Shown piece by piece: positions 1 through 8,646 of a stretch of DNA of 44,049 nucleotides. Below the pieces are notes generated by a model. That model was not told the DNA's origin, did no database searches, and saw nothing but the letters and a program-made list of their open reading frames with translations. Within the stretch, counting starts at the first letter, position 1. Each line of letters begins with the position of its first letter. The translations under genes and the position numbers were made by a program. The stretch covers positions 1 to 44,049 of the forward strand of contig JAFQCL010000019.1 in NCBI GenBank assembly GCA_017416425.1, in the 5' to 3' direction. Origin of the DNA: Clostridia bacterium. GTDB taxonomy: Bacteria > Bacillota > Clostridia > Christensenellales > CAG-138.

Positions 1-25
1 AAAGGGCAAACGAAAGGAGTAGTTT

Positions 26-220
26 ATGGAGATGCAGAGCAGAGCAAAAAGCCCGCTATTTTGGGCAGGACTTATATCGGCGGTGTATTCGGCGGTGGTG
101 AGCGCAGGCGTTACAGCAGGCGTTGATATGCCGTGGTACATTGGCGCCATCGGCGTAGGGCTGGCTGCCGTTTTGACTTACTGCAATGGGAATAATCCTT
201 CGATTGCAGGGAAGTATTAA
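26..220 (+). CDS. Holin-like small membrane protein (phage phiLC3-type)
   Basis: A 64-residue protein with two hydrophobic stretches (about residues 10-30 and 35-52). It opens with a short charged segment followed by a P-L-F-W-A-G-L run and ends in a polar N-G-N-N-P-S-I tail. This length, two-segment topology and tail resemble the small phiLC3-type holins of Firmicutes phages, which form membrane pores so that an endolysin can reach the wall. The start ATG has AAAGGAG about 6 bases upstream. The gene is followed at once by a strong terminator, so it is the last gene of a transcription unit that comes from outside the window. Holin rests on pattern recognition; another small two-pass membrane protein is possible. 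Confidence 0.6.
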   Translation: MEMQSRAKSPLFWAGLISAVYSAVVSAGVTAGVDMPWYIGAIGVGLAAVLTYCNGNNPSIAGKY

Positions 221-230
221 GGGGAATGTG

Positions 231-275
231 GGGTCGTTCCGGGGTAGAGATGCTTCGGGATGACCCTCTTTTTTG
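231..275 (+). terminator. Rho-independent terminator after the holin-like gene
   Basis: A 10-bp stem including G-U pairs (231-240 with 257-266) is followed by a T-rich run. It closes the unit that ends with the holin-like gene. Between this and position 477 I see no credible gene or recognisable element. Confidence 0.75.
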
Positions 276-477
276 TTGTTATTGCAAACACATCGAGTGC
301 AATTTGCGCAACACTTTAGAGCACCGTAGAGTACACTCCAGAGGCGGAAGCAACGCAAGAGACCTTGTCATTAAAGACACTCGTTCACCATCCGACATGC
401 CATTCTATTTAGTTGTTAAGCAGATTGAATAATCAAAGTGCGGGAAAAAGTGCGGTACAGGTCGATAAAAAGAAAAA

Positions 478-505
478 GAAAAAATCCCATTATACTGGGA
501 TTTTT
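478..505 (-). terminator. Terminator of tRNA-Leu
   Basis: Read on the minus strand, a short hairpin (AAATCCCA / TGGGATTT arms) ends in a long T-rich tract just after the 3' end of the tRNA. Confidence 0.65.
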
Positions 506-508
506 AAT

Positions 509-591
509 TGGTGCGGTCGATGGGACTTGAACCCATACGGTCTCCCATACGCCCCTCAAACGTACGCGTCTGCCTATTCCGCCACGACCGC
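509..591 (-). tRNA. tRNA-Leu, anticodon GAG
   Basis: On the minus strand the seven-base acceptor arm GCGGTCG (591-585) pairs with CGACCGC (519-513). The discriminator base is A and CCA is encoded (512-509). The anticodon stem TACGT/GCGTA encloses the loop TTGAGGG, giving anticodon GAG. A long variable arm and a GGGTTCAAGTCCC T-arm complete a class II tRNA. Leucine is supported by the anticodon, the long variable arm and discriminator A. It decodes CUC/CUU. The leuS T-box at 29.6-29.9 kb appears to use the matching CUC specifier. Confidence 0.96.
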
Positions 592-711
592 AGAAAAAGT
601 TTTATGAAGATAAATATCTTCAACCGACAAAATGTATTATAATCGAAAGCAAAAATAAAGTCAACAGTTTTTTTTATATATTTAGTTACATCTGATACTA
701 TTGGACATACT

Positions 712-1827
712 ATGGCCATGGAACGCAGGAAGCAAAAATCGATATATGCAATAATTGCCTTCTCAGCTCTTTTAATAGCGCTGATATGCTATCTGCCGGA
801 GTGCTTAAGCATACTCGGATGGCTTTTTTATGCGCTTAGACCTGTTACGCTTGGACTTTTATTTGCTTTTGTTTTAAGTGTGCCCCAAAACGCCATAGAA
901 AAGCGTTTGGAGCGCGTTTTCAGGCGCGTGAAGAGAATAAGAATAAAGGCGATAAGGCCGATATCGGTCGTGCTTACGCTTGTTTTCATGTTTTCATTGC
1001 TGTTCTTGCTTATAATAGTTGTAGTGCCTCAGATTATGTTATCCGTTAAATCAATAATAGCTTCGGTTCCGGAATACATAAGATCTGTTTCAGGTTGGAT
1101 AGTTGAACGCTTTCCAAGTTTTGATCTGGATTCACTTGTGGAAGGTGTGCTCGATGTTGTTTCAGGTATGCTTAGCGAAGATACCGGGGGCAATATGATA
1201 CAGAATGTTATAAACGGAGTTGCCGGTATCATAGGGGATATAGTAACCATAGTAATAGCCTTCATAATAGCCGTTTACGTTCTGTTTTCAAAGGAAAAGC
1301 TCAGTAGGTATGTTAGAAAGCTGCTCGCGCTTACGCTGAGACCATCATATTGCGATGCCATACTTCGTATATCAAGGCTTACAGGGGAGGTATTCTCATC
1401 ATTTGTAGGAGGGCAGGCTTTAGATGCCGCTATACTCGGAGTTATGTGCTATGTGGGTATGATGCTGCTTGGGCTCCCTTATGCCCCTGCCATATCAGTA
1501 TTAGTAGCGGTGACAGCGCTTATCCCAATGGCGGGTTCATTCATAGGAGAATTTATCGGTGCGCTGCTGCTTTTAATGACAAGCCCTATAAACGCAATAA
1601 TATTTGTGGCTATGATGCTGGTGCTTCAGCAGATAGAGGGTATGTTCATATATCCGAGAATAGTCGGAAATTCGGTCAAACTATCGCCTCTTCTCGTACT
1701 TTCGGCGGTTGTGATCGGCGGAAATATAGCAGGAGTTTTAGGCGCTTTGCTTGGAGTGCCTATTGCGGCTCTCATATTTGCGCTGATAAAGGGATTGATA
1801 ATGGCAGGAGATGAAGAACCGGTATAA
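712..1827 (+). CDS. AI-2E family (UPF0118/YtvI-type) transporter
   Basis: A 371-residue polytopic inner-membrane protein. Hydrophobic segments lie near residues 11-28, 33-57, 83-106, 168-193, 237-256, 259-290 and 327-365. A soluble region (about 107-167) follows the third segment, which is the usual AI-2E-transporter layout. The C-terminal signature is visible: a P-L-L-V-L-S block, then a glycine-rich run ending in G-V-P-I-A-A at 329-354. Members are proposed to export AI-2 or to act as Na+/H+ antiporters; the substrate here is unknown. Two ATGs (712 and 718) lie together and neither has a clear ribosome site, so the exact start is uncertain by two codons. The next gene is convergent. Confidence 0.85.
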   Translation: MAMERRKQKSIYAIIAFSALLIALICYLPECLSILGWLFYALRPVTLGLLFAFVLSVPQNAIEKRLERVFRRVKRIRIKAIRPISVVLTLVFMFSLLFLLIIVVVPQIMLSVKSIIASVPEYIRSVSGWIVERFPSFDLDSLVEGVLDVVSGMLSEDTGGNMIQNVINGVAGIIGDIVTIVIAFIIAVYVLFSKEKLSRYVRKLLALTLRPSYCDAILRISRLTGEVFSSFVGGQALDAAILGVMCYVGMMLLGLPYAPAISVLVAVTALIPMAGSFIGEFIGALLLLMTSPINAIIFVAMMLVLQQIEGMFIYPRIVGNSVKLSPLLVLSAVVIGGNIAGVLGALLGVPIAALIFALIKGLIMAGDEEPV

Positions 1828-1853
1828 TTAAAAAGAGAGCATAAAGCTCCCTT
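1828..1853 (-). terminator. Terminator of the repeat-protein gene
   Basis: On the minus strand a 6-bp stem (GGGAGC / GCTCTC, one G-U pair) is followed by TTTTTAAT. It sits just beyond the stop at 1866. Confidence 0.55.
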
Positions 1854-1865
1854 CATGAAATTGGA

Positions 1866-3158
1866 TCAAGCTCTTTTCAGCACGAAGATTTCATCCAAAG
1901 TTGCTATCGCTATCGTGTTTTCATCCGTTATGCTTATGCTGTATAGATCAAAATATTCGGTAGGGGACGTATAGACCCTTATCGTTCCACGGATCACCGC
2001 TATCGCATAGTGTTCAAAAGGAATAACGATATTATCGATGATAAACGGCTTGTTTTCACCATCTTTATCGATAAACCCTGCCGTAAGCGTTTTACCGCTT
2101 CCTATCCAGTCACCGTTTAAAAATACGGTCGTAAACAGCGTATTATAGGTAAATAGCTCAGCGGCGTTTTCAAGAAGGATATGTGGCATGAGCTTATTTG
2201 AGTAGTATACCACATCATCATATTCGGCTGTATCAGCACAAAGCCAGGCCGAGGATAACAGTGCGTATACTTCGGATAGCTCATAATCATGCGCTGAAAG
2301 CTCGATCATTATAACCTTACATTCGGTATAGTCTCCGAGCTTAAAAAGCTCTACAGCCTGATCATACGCGCCTGGGATGCAGGCATGGTATCGTTCTTCC
2401 GCGTCTTTATAGTGGAGCACATTTTCATAGTATTTATAGGAACTATAGAAATCCCCCTGCTCGGCAAGAATGGCGGCGGAAGTATAATAGGTTTCATCGA
2501 TAAGAGCGGCAACATCGATACCTTCTGTTTGAAGAATATTTAGCATTGATATCGCTTCATCAAATGCACCTTCGCCGCAAAGCTTTATTGCATAGGTTTC
2601 GGCCGATGAAAGTATTGCCTCTAAAGCTTCGGGATACTCCTTTATGCTCAAAAGTTGGTCTATTGAGCGCCCAAAGTCTCCCTGTGCCTGATATGAAAGC
2701 GCCTGATTATACTTGGTATTCTGTGCTAGCTCAGCTGAATCCTTATAATCGTCAAGCCCGATAAAAATATGATAGGCGCCGTCAAAATCACCCTCAGCCA
2801 GTTTATCCTTCGCAAGCCTTAGATAGCATTCCTTTGTAAGCGTCACGGAATCCATATAGCCCCCAAGTGCATAAAAACCTTCTATGGCGTCCTCATAGCT
2901 TCCATTTATCATATACATGCCGGAGTCTATATAAGCTGAAAGCAGGGCGTCCGTATCGCCTATAAACCATGCCAGATCAATATGCTTTGACGCATCGGTA
3001 AAGTTGTAAATATTTTCACCCTCCTCCAGCTTTGAGGCATTTTTTGCCATTAAAAGATTTATATACATAAAGGCAAAGGAAAGTAGAACAAGGGACAGCG
3101 CGGAGATAGCCGCTATGCATATTATTTTTCTTTTATTTACAGGGGCTGCTTTATGCAC
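1866..3158 (-). CDS. Membrane-anchored tetratricopeptide-like repeat protein
   Basis: A 430-residue protein of unknown function. One N-terminal hydrophobic segment (about residues 11-34) acts as a membrane anchor. An alpha-helical region then carries degenerate repeats with the pattern 'G-dY-kDS-A-x-L / A-x-x-L-x-x-G-D-F-x-x-A', seen around residues 80-310. Examples are the D-D-Y-K-D-S and H-Y-K-D-A-E-E-R motifs. Such TPR/Sel1-like repeats are common in Clostridia surface proteins and mediate protein contacts. The C-terminal 80 residues are beta-rich and look like a separate small domain. The start is GTG at 3158, chosen because AGAGGTG lies 6 bases upstream. It is a single gene with its own terminator. 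Confidence 0.75.
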   Translation of the reverse strand: MHKAAPVNKRKIICIAAISALSLVLLSFAFMYINLLMAKNASKLEEGENIYNFTDASKHIDLAWFIGDTDALLSAYIDSGMYMINGSYEDAIEGFYALGGYMDSVTLTKECYLRLAKDKLAEGDFDGAYHIFIGLDDYKDSAELAQNTKYNQALSYQAQGDFGRSIDQLLSIKEYPEALEAILSSAETYAIKLCGEGAFDEAISMLNILQTEGIDVAALIDETYYTSAAILAEQGDFYSSYKYYENVLHYKDAEERYHACIPGAYDQAVELFKLGDYTECKVIMIELSAHDYELSEVYALLSSAWLCADTAEYDDVVYYSNKLMPHILLENAAELFTYNTLFTTVFLNGDWIGSGKTLTAGFIDKDGENKPFIIDNIVIPFEHYAIAVIRGTIRVYTSPTEYFDLYSISITDENTIAIATLDEIFVLKRA

Positions 3159-3232
3159 GATAACACCTCTTTTTTAATTTATCCAGGTAATGATATCATA
3201 GCCTAAGATCGTATTCAACACGAGAAATCGTT

Positions 3233-3270
3233 AAAAAAAGTGAGAAGCGCATGTCTTCTCACTTTTTTCT
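3233..3270. terminator. Strong bidirectional terminator after the hydratase gene
   Basis: A perfect GTGAGAAG / CTTCTCAC stem with a 7-base loop is flanked by A and T runs. It ends the minus-strand aconitase-family gene. Confidence 0.85.
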
Positions 3271-3279
3271 ATTTAATTC

Positions 3280-5529
3280 TTACTTCTCAAGCTTTGCCTT
3301 GTAATAGTTCATAAGGCAACCATCAAGCAGTATCTGACGCTCATCGGCGGTAAGACCCTTGATGTAGAGGGTAATATCGTGTACGCCGTCCTTTGCGATG
3401 ACCTTTGCGGGTATCTCTTCCACTCCGTTTGCAATGGCGCTTCTGATACCGGGAACGAATACAAAATCATCTACCTCATAGGGGAACTCTGCATCTTCGG
3501 CAAGCGTAAAGGGGAGGATACCCCAGTTGATGCAGTTGCTGCGATAGCGTTTGGTCGCATATTCATAGCAAATGTTGGCAGAACCGCCAAGCACCTTCTG
3601 ACAGGAGGCAGCCTGCTCACGAGCGGAACCGTCACCGGGCTTGTTTGCAAAGAGTACGGAAGCTACACCGGTGTTGTTGACGAGCTCGGAAGCATTGCCG
3701 ACCTTGGACAGCGCGTCCATGATCACATCGGCGGGCTGACCGTTTCTTCTTGCGGCATCCAGCTCATTTGTTGCCTTGCTTCTTCCTACGTAAGCAGGCT
3801 CACGGCGTGAAAGTGTGAACTCTGCAAGCCTGAGCGGATTGGAACGATATGATGAGGTTTCACCGGAGGGTATAAGCTCATCGGTAGTGGTAACGGCATC
3901 ACGGATCACGGCAGCCAGCCTGAACATCATGTTGTCATCAAGGGCATGCATGGTGGGCCAATCGGTGATGTTGGGACCATAGACGAGTTCTGCTTCGGGG
4001 TCAGCCTTGCCAAAACCGTTATAGCAGCGCTTTTCATAGATGCTACCATCGAAATGATACTCCGGTACACAGTCGCAGTAGTCTATTTCGGTAGCGGGGG
4101 TTATCGCGCCCTGATTGAGCGCTGTTGCTGCAATGGAACGTGCGTCCATGAGTGCAACGGCTGAGAGCTGACCTTCGCCGGGCTTTGAGCCTTCACGGTT
4201 CGGGAAATTCCTGGTGGTGTGGCGGATGGACAGGCCATTGTTTGCCGGTACATCGCCTGCGCCGAAGCAGGGACCGCAGAAGGAGGGCTTGATTATCGCG
4301 CCTGCGGCAAGCAGATTTGCGGTAGCGCCGATCCTTGTAAGCTCAAGGCTTACGGGAACGCTGGTCGGGTATACGTTAAGTCCGAAGTTTCCGTTTCCGG
4401 TGTCGCCGCCTGCGAGTATACTTGCAGCCTCTACTATGTTGTTGTAAAGACCGCCGGAGCAGCCTGCTATTACGCCCTGATCCGCATAAACCTTGCCATT
4501 TCTTACCTTACTTACAAGGTCAAGCTTTGCCTTCTTACCAAAGGAACGCTCCGCTTCAAGCTCAACTTCATGGAGTATGTCGCTTGCGTTTGCGAGGAAG
4601 TCCTTGATGGTGTATGCGTTTGAGGGATGGAAGGGGAGCGCTATCATAGGCTCAACCTTTGCAAGGTCGATCCTTATCATGCTGTCATAGTATGCGCACT
4701 CGCCGGGCTTAAGCTCACGATAGTCGCCGGTACGACCATGTACTGCAAGATATTCGGCAACCTTATCATCGGTCTCCCAAATTGAGCTGAGACATGTAGT
4801 CTCGGTGGTCATTACATCAATGCCATTTCTAAATTCAACGCTGAGATTTGCAACGCCCGGGCCTACAAACTCAAGAACCTTGTTCTTAACAAAGCCTGAT
4901 TTAAAGGTTGCGGCAACAAGCGCGATGGCAACATCATGCGGACCAACGCCGCGTTTAGGTGCATTTTCAAGGTATACAAGCACAACTTCGGGAGCGTTGA
5001 TGTCCCAGGTGTTCTTAAGAAGCTGCTTGACCAGCTCGCCGCCGCCTTCGCCAACAGCAAGGGTGCCAAGAGCGCCGTAGCGAGTATGGCTGTCGGAGCC
5101 AAGTATCATCTTGCCGCAACCTGCCATCATTTCACGCGCATATGAGTGGATAACGCTCTGATTTGTGGGAACATAGATTCCGCCATAGCGCTTTGCAGCG
5201 GACAAACCGAACACATGATCGTCCTCATTGATGGTTCCGCCAACAGCACAAAGGCTATTGTGACAGTTTGTCATCGCATAGGGAATAGGGAACTCTTTAA
5301 GTCCGCTCGCCCTTGCAGTCTGTATAATGCCTACATAGGTGATATCGTGTGAAATGAGGGCATCAAACTTGATCCTCATCTTTTTCTGATCACCGGATAC
5401 GTTATGTGCGTTTAAGATCGAGTATGCAATAGTACGGTTGCGTCCGTCCTCGGGTGCAACACCGCATTCGCAACATTCCTGTGGTACGCCGTTCTTCAAA
5501 TAAACGCCATGTGGAATAAGCTCTACCAT
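3280..5529 (-). CDS. Aconitase-family hydratase (YbhJ-like)
   Basis: A 749-residue [4Fe-4S] hydro-lyase of the aconitase superfamily. The three cluster ligands are visible at C357 (A-G-C-S-G-G) and C418/C421 (C-G-P-C). Their spacing is close to that of mitochondrial aconitase. The G-S-D-S-H-T substrate motif lies upstream, and a swivel-type C-terminal domain begins near residue 640. The context around the first ligand differs from citrate-cycle aconitases, which have S-C-T-N. The protein looks more like the uncharacterised YbhJ branch, annotated only as hydratase, so its substrate is unknown. The start ATG has AAGGAGC 8-10 bases upstream. It is monocistronic, with a 285-bp divergent intergenic region shared with galE. 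Confidence 0.85.
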   Translation of the reverse strand: MVELIPHGVYLKNGVPQECCECGVAPEDGRNRTIAYSILNAHNVSGDQKKMRIKFDALISHDITYVGIIQTARASGLKEFPIPYAMTNCHNSLCAVGGTINEDDHVFGLSAAKRYGGIYVPTNQSVIHSYAREMMAGCGKMILGSDSHTRYGALGTLAVGEGGGELVKQLLKNTWDINAPEVVLVYLENAPKRGVGPHDVAIALVAATFKSGFVKNKVLEFVGPGVANLSVEFRNGIDVMTTETTCLSSIWETDDKVAEYLAVHGRTGDYRELKPGECAYYDSMIRIDLAKVEPMIALPFHPSNAYTIKDFLANASDILHEVELEAERSFGKKAKLDLVSKVRNGKVYADQGVIAGCSGGLYNNIVEAASILAGGDTGNGNFGLNVYPTSVPVSLELTRIGATANLLAAGAIIKPSFCGPCFGAGDVPANNGLSIRHTTRNFPNREGSKPGEGQLSAVALMDARSIAATALNQGAITPATEIDYCDCVPEYHFDGSIYEKRCYNGFGKADPEAELVYGPNITDWPTMHALDDNMMFRLAAVIRDAVTTTDELIPSGETSSYRSNPLRLAEFTLSRREPAYVGRSKATNELDAARRNGQPADVIMDALSKVGNASELVNNTGVASVLFANKPGDGSAREQAASCQKVLGGSANICYEYATKRYRSNCINWGILPFTLAEDAEFPYEVDDFVFVPGIRSAIANGVEEIPAKVIAKDGVHDITLYIKGLTADERQILLDGCLMNYYKAKLEK

Positions 5530-5758
5530 TATACTTTGCTCCTTTTATTTGTAGTCCATGTTTTTGGACATTAATCAAATCTATCCTACCTCAAACCAAC
5601 ATATATTTCAATACTTAAAGCGGCTTTTGAACATATATTTTTGTATAAATCGGCTAATTTCAGAAGAATAAATACATTTTACATATTTTTAACATCATAT
5701 ATGCCAAATGTAAATTAAGTAAAAAATAAAGGTAGATATTTTAAGCGCTCGATAGTTG

Positions 5759-5767
5759 TGTTATAAT
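5759..5767 (+). promoter_or_regulatory. Extended -10 promoter of galE
   Basis: TGTTATAAT (TG-n-TATAAT) lies about 49 bases before the galE ATG. No good -35 is seen at the usual distance, which is acceptable for an extended -10 promoter. Confidence 0.5.
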
Positions 5768-5815
5768 AAAATTAAACGTTTTTAGCGTTTATTTTTAAGA
5801 AAGGTACATATATCC

Positions 5816-6823
5816 ATGAAGGTTCTTGTTACGGGTGGTATAGGCTATATAGGGAGTCATACTTGTGTAGAGCTTATTGAAGCCGGCTATGATGTTGTTG
5901 TATTAGATAATCTGTCAAATTCCCATCCCGCCATAATCGATGCCATTGAGAAGATTACATCAAAGCGTATTCCGCTATATGTTGGAGATGTGCGTGACAG
6001 CGATGTTTTGGATAAGGTATTCACTGAAAATGAAATAGATTCGGTGATACATTTTGCTGCTTTAAAATGCGTGCCCGAGTCGGTTCGCATGCCTGTGGAA
6101 TATTACGATTGTAATGTTGGTGGAACTATATCCATAATAAAGGCGATGAAAAAATATGGAGTAACAAAATTCGTATTCTCCTCATCCGCTACCGTATATG
6201 GAGCGGATAATCCGGTTCCATTTAAGGAGGACTTTCCGCTTAGCGCCACCAGTCCCTATGGAATGACAAAGGTAGCCATGGAGAGGATACTTACCGATAC
6301 CGCGAATGCGGATGAAAATTGGAGCGTGGCTCTTTTGCGCTACTTTAATCCGATAGGCGCCCATAAGAGCGGTCTTATCGGCGATAACCCCCAGGGTATA
6401 CCCAACAATCTCTTCCCTTATATAGCAAGAGTTGCTGCGGGCATATATCCCGAACTTTCGGTATTTGGAAATGATTACAATACCCCTGACGGCACCGGTG
6501 TTCGTGACTATATACATGTCGTTGATCTTGCAAGAGGTCACGTTGCCGCGCTTGATTACCTTGAAACCCACAAGGGCGCTGAGGCTATAAATCTTGGTGC
6601 GGGACATGGCTATAGTGTTCTTGAGGTGCTGCATGCCTTTGAAAAGGCTGTGGGTCATAAGCTTCCTTTTAAGTTTATGCCAAGAAGAGCAGGCGATATC
6701 GATGAGATGTGCGCTCACACGGAAAAAGCGGAAAAACTGCTTTCTTATAAAACAAAGTATGGCATAGATGAAATGTGTGAGGATGGCTGGAGATATACCA
6801 AAAAGTTTTACGGCATAGAGTAA
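5816..6823 (+). CDS. galE: UDP-glucose 4-epimerase
   Basis: A 335-residue extended short-chain dehydrogenase/reductase that interconverts UDP-glucose and UDP-galactose, supplying sugar nucleotides for cell-surface polymers and galactose use. The NAD-binding T-G-G-I-G-Y-I-G-S motif is at residues 6-14. The S-S-A-T run is at 123-126, and the catalytic pair Y148-x-x-x-K152 sits in S-P-Y-G-M-T-K. Length and C-terminal sequence match the bacterial GalE family. AAGAAAGG precedes the ATG by about 10 bases, and a terminator hairpin follows. It appears to be a single-gene unit. Confidence 0.95.
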   Translation: MKVLVTGGIGYIGSHTCVELIEAGYDVVVLDNLSNSHPAIIDAIEKITSKRIPLYVGDVRDSDVLDKVFTENEIDSVIHFAALKCVPESVRMPVEYYDCNVGGTISIIKAMKKYGVTKFVFSSSATVYGADNPVPFKEDFPLSATSPYGMTKVAMERILTDTANADENWSVALLRYFNPIGAHKSGLIGDNPQGIPNNLFPYIARVAAGIYPELSVFGNDYNTPDGTGVRDYIHVVDLARGHVAALDYLETHKGAEAINLGAGHGYSVLEVLHAFEKAVGHKLPFKFMPRRAGDIDEMCAHTEKAEKLLSYKTKYGIDEMCEDGWRYTKKFYGIE

Positions 6824-6847
6824 TGAAGAAGAGATAATAAAGTACAG

Positions 6848-6880
6848 AAGCGTCATTCAAAAGCTTGGATGGCGCTTTTA
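6848..6880 (+). terminator. Terminator of galE
   Basis: An 11-bp stem (6848-6858 with 6867-6877, two G-U pairs) is followed by a short T/A run just past the galE stop. Confidence 0.6.
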
Positions 6881-6884
6881 AAAA

Positions 6885-7070
6885 TCATTGTTCATTAGTT
6901 TCTGATCGCTTTAGCCTGAAAAGCAAGTCTTTACGGGAAGCATTAAGTACATTTTCATCGACCTCCACATTTATGCAGGCTTCGCAATGGCCGTTAATAT
7001 CGAGCGATATTTCGTGCAGGCTGCAAGCGTTATCAGACCAGTAAATACAGAATGAATTCTGACACTTCAT
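6885..7070 (-). CDS. Small conserved Cys-rich protein
   Basis: A 61-residue protein with five cysteines (3, 8, 16, 29, 32). The arrangement is M-K-C-x4-C-x7-C followed by G-H-C-E-A-C, and it may bind a metal. I recognise the general pattern from small unnamed Clostridia proteins but know of no function. It stands alone on the minus strand, between galE and a divergent XRE regulator, and ends right at the galE terminator. Confidence 0.65.
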   Translation of the reverse strand: MKCQNSFCIYWSDNACSLHEISLDINGHCEACINVEVDENVLNASRKDLLFRLKRSETNEQ

Positions 7071-7176
7071 GGGTACATTCCTTAGCAGGTTTTAGTAATC
7101 TTTAAGATAAATATAACAAGTTTTTTATGCTACTGTCAATACTACTTAGTAATGTTTTAGATAAAAGGGTAGCAGA

Positions 7177-7428
7177 ATGAAGATTTATCACTATAATGGC
7201 GCGTGCAATTGTTCCGGGAAAAGGATAAAGCTTATGAGAGAAAAGCTTGGTATTTCCCAGGAGCAGCTTGCGGCAAAAATGCAGATCCTGGGGCTTGATA
7301 TCAGTCAGCGTACTATAAGCCGGGTTGAGACGGGTCTGCGCGTTGTCCCCGATTATGAGCTGTCCTTCTTTGCGTGTGCGCTTGGGGTGAGTATATTATG
7401 GCTTCTTGGCGAGGATGAAAACAATTAG
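7177..7428 (+). CDS. XRE-family helix-turn-helix regulator
   Basis: An 83-residue DNA-binding protein made of little more than one Cro/C1-type HTH domain (about residues 14-75). Its core reads G-I-S-Q-E-Q-L-A-A-K-M, then the recognition segment I-S-Q-R-T-I-S-R-V-E-T-G, then a hydrophobic C-terminal helix. No ligand or protease domain is present. The ribosome site (GGGTAGCAG) is weak. It lies 130 bp upstream of the ornithine-racemase gene, which has its own promoter, so control of that gene is possible but only inferred. Confidence 0.85.
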   Translation: MKIYHYNGACNCSGKRIKLMREKLGISQEQLAAKMQILGLDISQRTISRVETGLRVVPDYELSFFACALGVSILWLLGEDENN

Positions 7429-7481
7429 GAGAAGTTCAGATATTTAGAGAATATCCTTAATTTTACCGCGCTTTATTTTGT

Positions 7482-7510
7482 TTGCATTTCAGATTGATTA
7501 TTGGTAAAAT
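7482..7510 (+). promoter_or_regulatory. Sigma-A-type promoter of the racemase gene
   Basis: TTGCAT (7482-7487) and TAAAAT (7505-7510) are separated by 17 bases. This is about 50 bases upstream of the start at 7561. Confidence 0.6.
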
Positions 7511-7560
7511 AAGTATCTAGTGGACTTAAACGATAATGAGGGTCTTAGTATGGAGGAAAA

Positions 7561-8625
7561 ATGTACCCGCGAGTAACAGTAAACTTAAATAAGCTACGGC
7601 ATAATCTGGGCCTGATAAATGATATGTGTCATGGCCAAAATATCAGTACTGCTATAGTCACAAAATGTGTTTGCGCGGATAGCCGCATCGTGCAGCTTAT
7701 AGAAGAGAGCAGCGCAGACATGTTTGCGGACAGCAGACTTGAAAACCTTAAAAAGATAGTTACAAGGAAGCAAAAGCTGCTGCTCAGGCTGGGTATGCCA
7801 TCGGAGGCAAGGGATATAGTTGCTTATTCAGATGCTAGTCTACAGTCACAGCTCTCGACTGTTTTTGCGCTTGATGACGCAGCCAAAAAGCTGTCAAAGA
7901 AGCACAAGGTAATACTTATGGTAGACCTGGGTGATCTTCGTGAGGGTATTTATTTTAAGGAGATACAAACCATAAAGGCTACGGCAAGAGCGATACATGC
8001 CTGTGAAAATATTGAATTTTTCGGCATAGGCGCCAACCTTACCTGCTTTGGAGGAATATTACCGGATGAGAGTAATATGAAGTCTCTAGTTGATATTGCA
8101 AATGAGATAAGTGATGCTATTGGTTTCTTCCCTCCAGTGATAACAGCGGGTAATTCTTCCGCAATGAGCATGCTAAGAAGCGGGAAGCTGCCCTGTGAGA
8201 TTAATAATCTTCGCATAGGCGAGGCGTTCCTTTTGGGTAAGGATACTTCCGATGGCTCGCACATGGACGGATTTTATGATGACGCTTTTATTTTGGAAGC
8301 AGAGCTTATCGAGCTTGAGCGTAAGCCTTCAAAGCCCTTTGGAAGCTCCGGTCCGAACGCCTTTGGCGAGTATGTGGAGTTTGAGGACAAAGGCAATATG
8401 AAAAGGGGTATATGCGCGATAGGAAGGCAGGATGCGGATACCGATGGACTAAGACCGCTCGACGAAGGGATTGAAGTGATTGGCGCAAGCTCGGATCATC
8501 TGATATTGGATACCCATGAGAATGGCAGTTTGAATGTTGGAGATGTGCTGCGCTTTGTGCCTGATTATGGAGCGCTGCTTAGGCTATTTACAAGTCCTTA
8601 TGTAAAAAGGGAGTATATTGAGTAA
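7561..8625 (+). CDS. orr: Alanine/ornithine racemase-family protein, probable ornithine racemase
   Basis: A 354-residue PLP enzyme of the alanine racemase N-domain family. The PLP lysine is probably K35, in A-I-V-T-K-C. The block M-V-D-L-G-D-L-R-E-G (around residues 120-129) is typical of the Orr-like branch and absent from cell-wall alanine racemases. The protein starts M-Y-P-R-V, also like Orr proteins of amino-acid-fermenting clostridia. Orr makes D-ornithine from L-ornithine, the substrate of OraSE. The oraSE genes lie about 11 kb downstream on the same strand, which supports the role. GGAGG is 4-5 bases before the ATG. The next gene begins about 20 bases after the stop. Confidence 0.75.
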   Translation: MYPRVTVNLNKLRHNLGLINDMCHGQNISTAIVTKCVCADSRIVQLIEESSADMFADSRLENLKKIVTRKQKLLLRLGMPSEARDIVAYSDASLQSQLSTVFALDDAAKKLSKKHKVILMVDLGDLREGIYFKEIQTIKATARAIHACENIEFFGIGANLTCFGGILPDESNMKSLVDIANEISDAIGFFPPVITAGNSSAMSMLRSGKLPCEINNLRIGEAFLLGKDTSDGSHMDGFYDDAFILEAELIELERKPSKPFGSSGPNAFGEYVEFEDKGNMKRGICAIGRQDADTDGLRPLDEGIEVIGASSDHLILDTHENGSLNVGDVLRFVPDYGALLRLFTSPYVKREYIE

Positions 8626-8646
8626 ATTTTGCAGGAGGGAAATGGT

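Noticed and set aside
226..432. Plus-strand 68-codon open frame after the holin-like gene
   Set aside because: It starts inside the terminator stem, has no ribosome site and shows no recognisable protein character.
413..607. Plus-strand 64-codon open frame with an N-P-Y-G-L-P-Y-A-P-Q stretch
   Set aside because: It is the antisense reading of the tRNA-Leu gene, a well-known false gene. There is no ribosome site.
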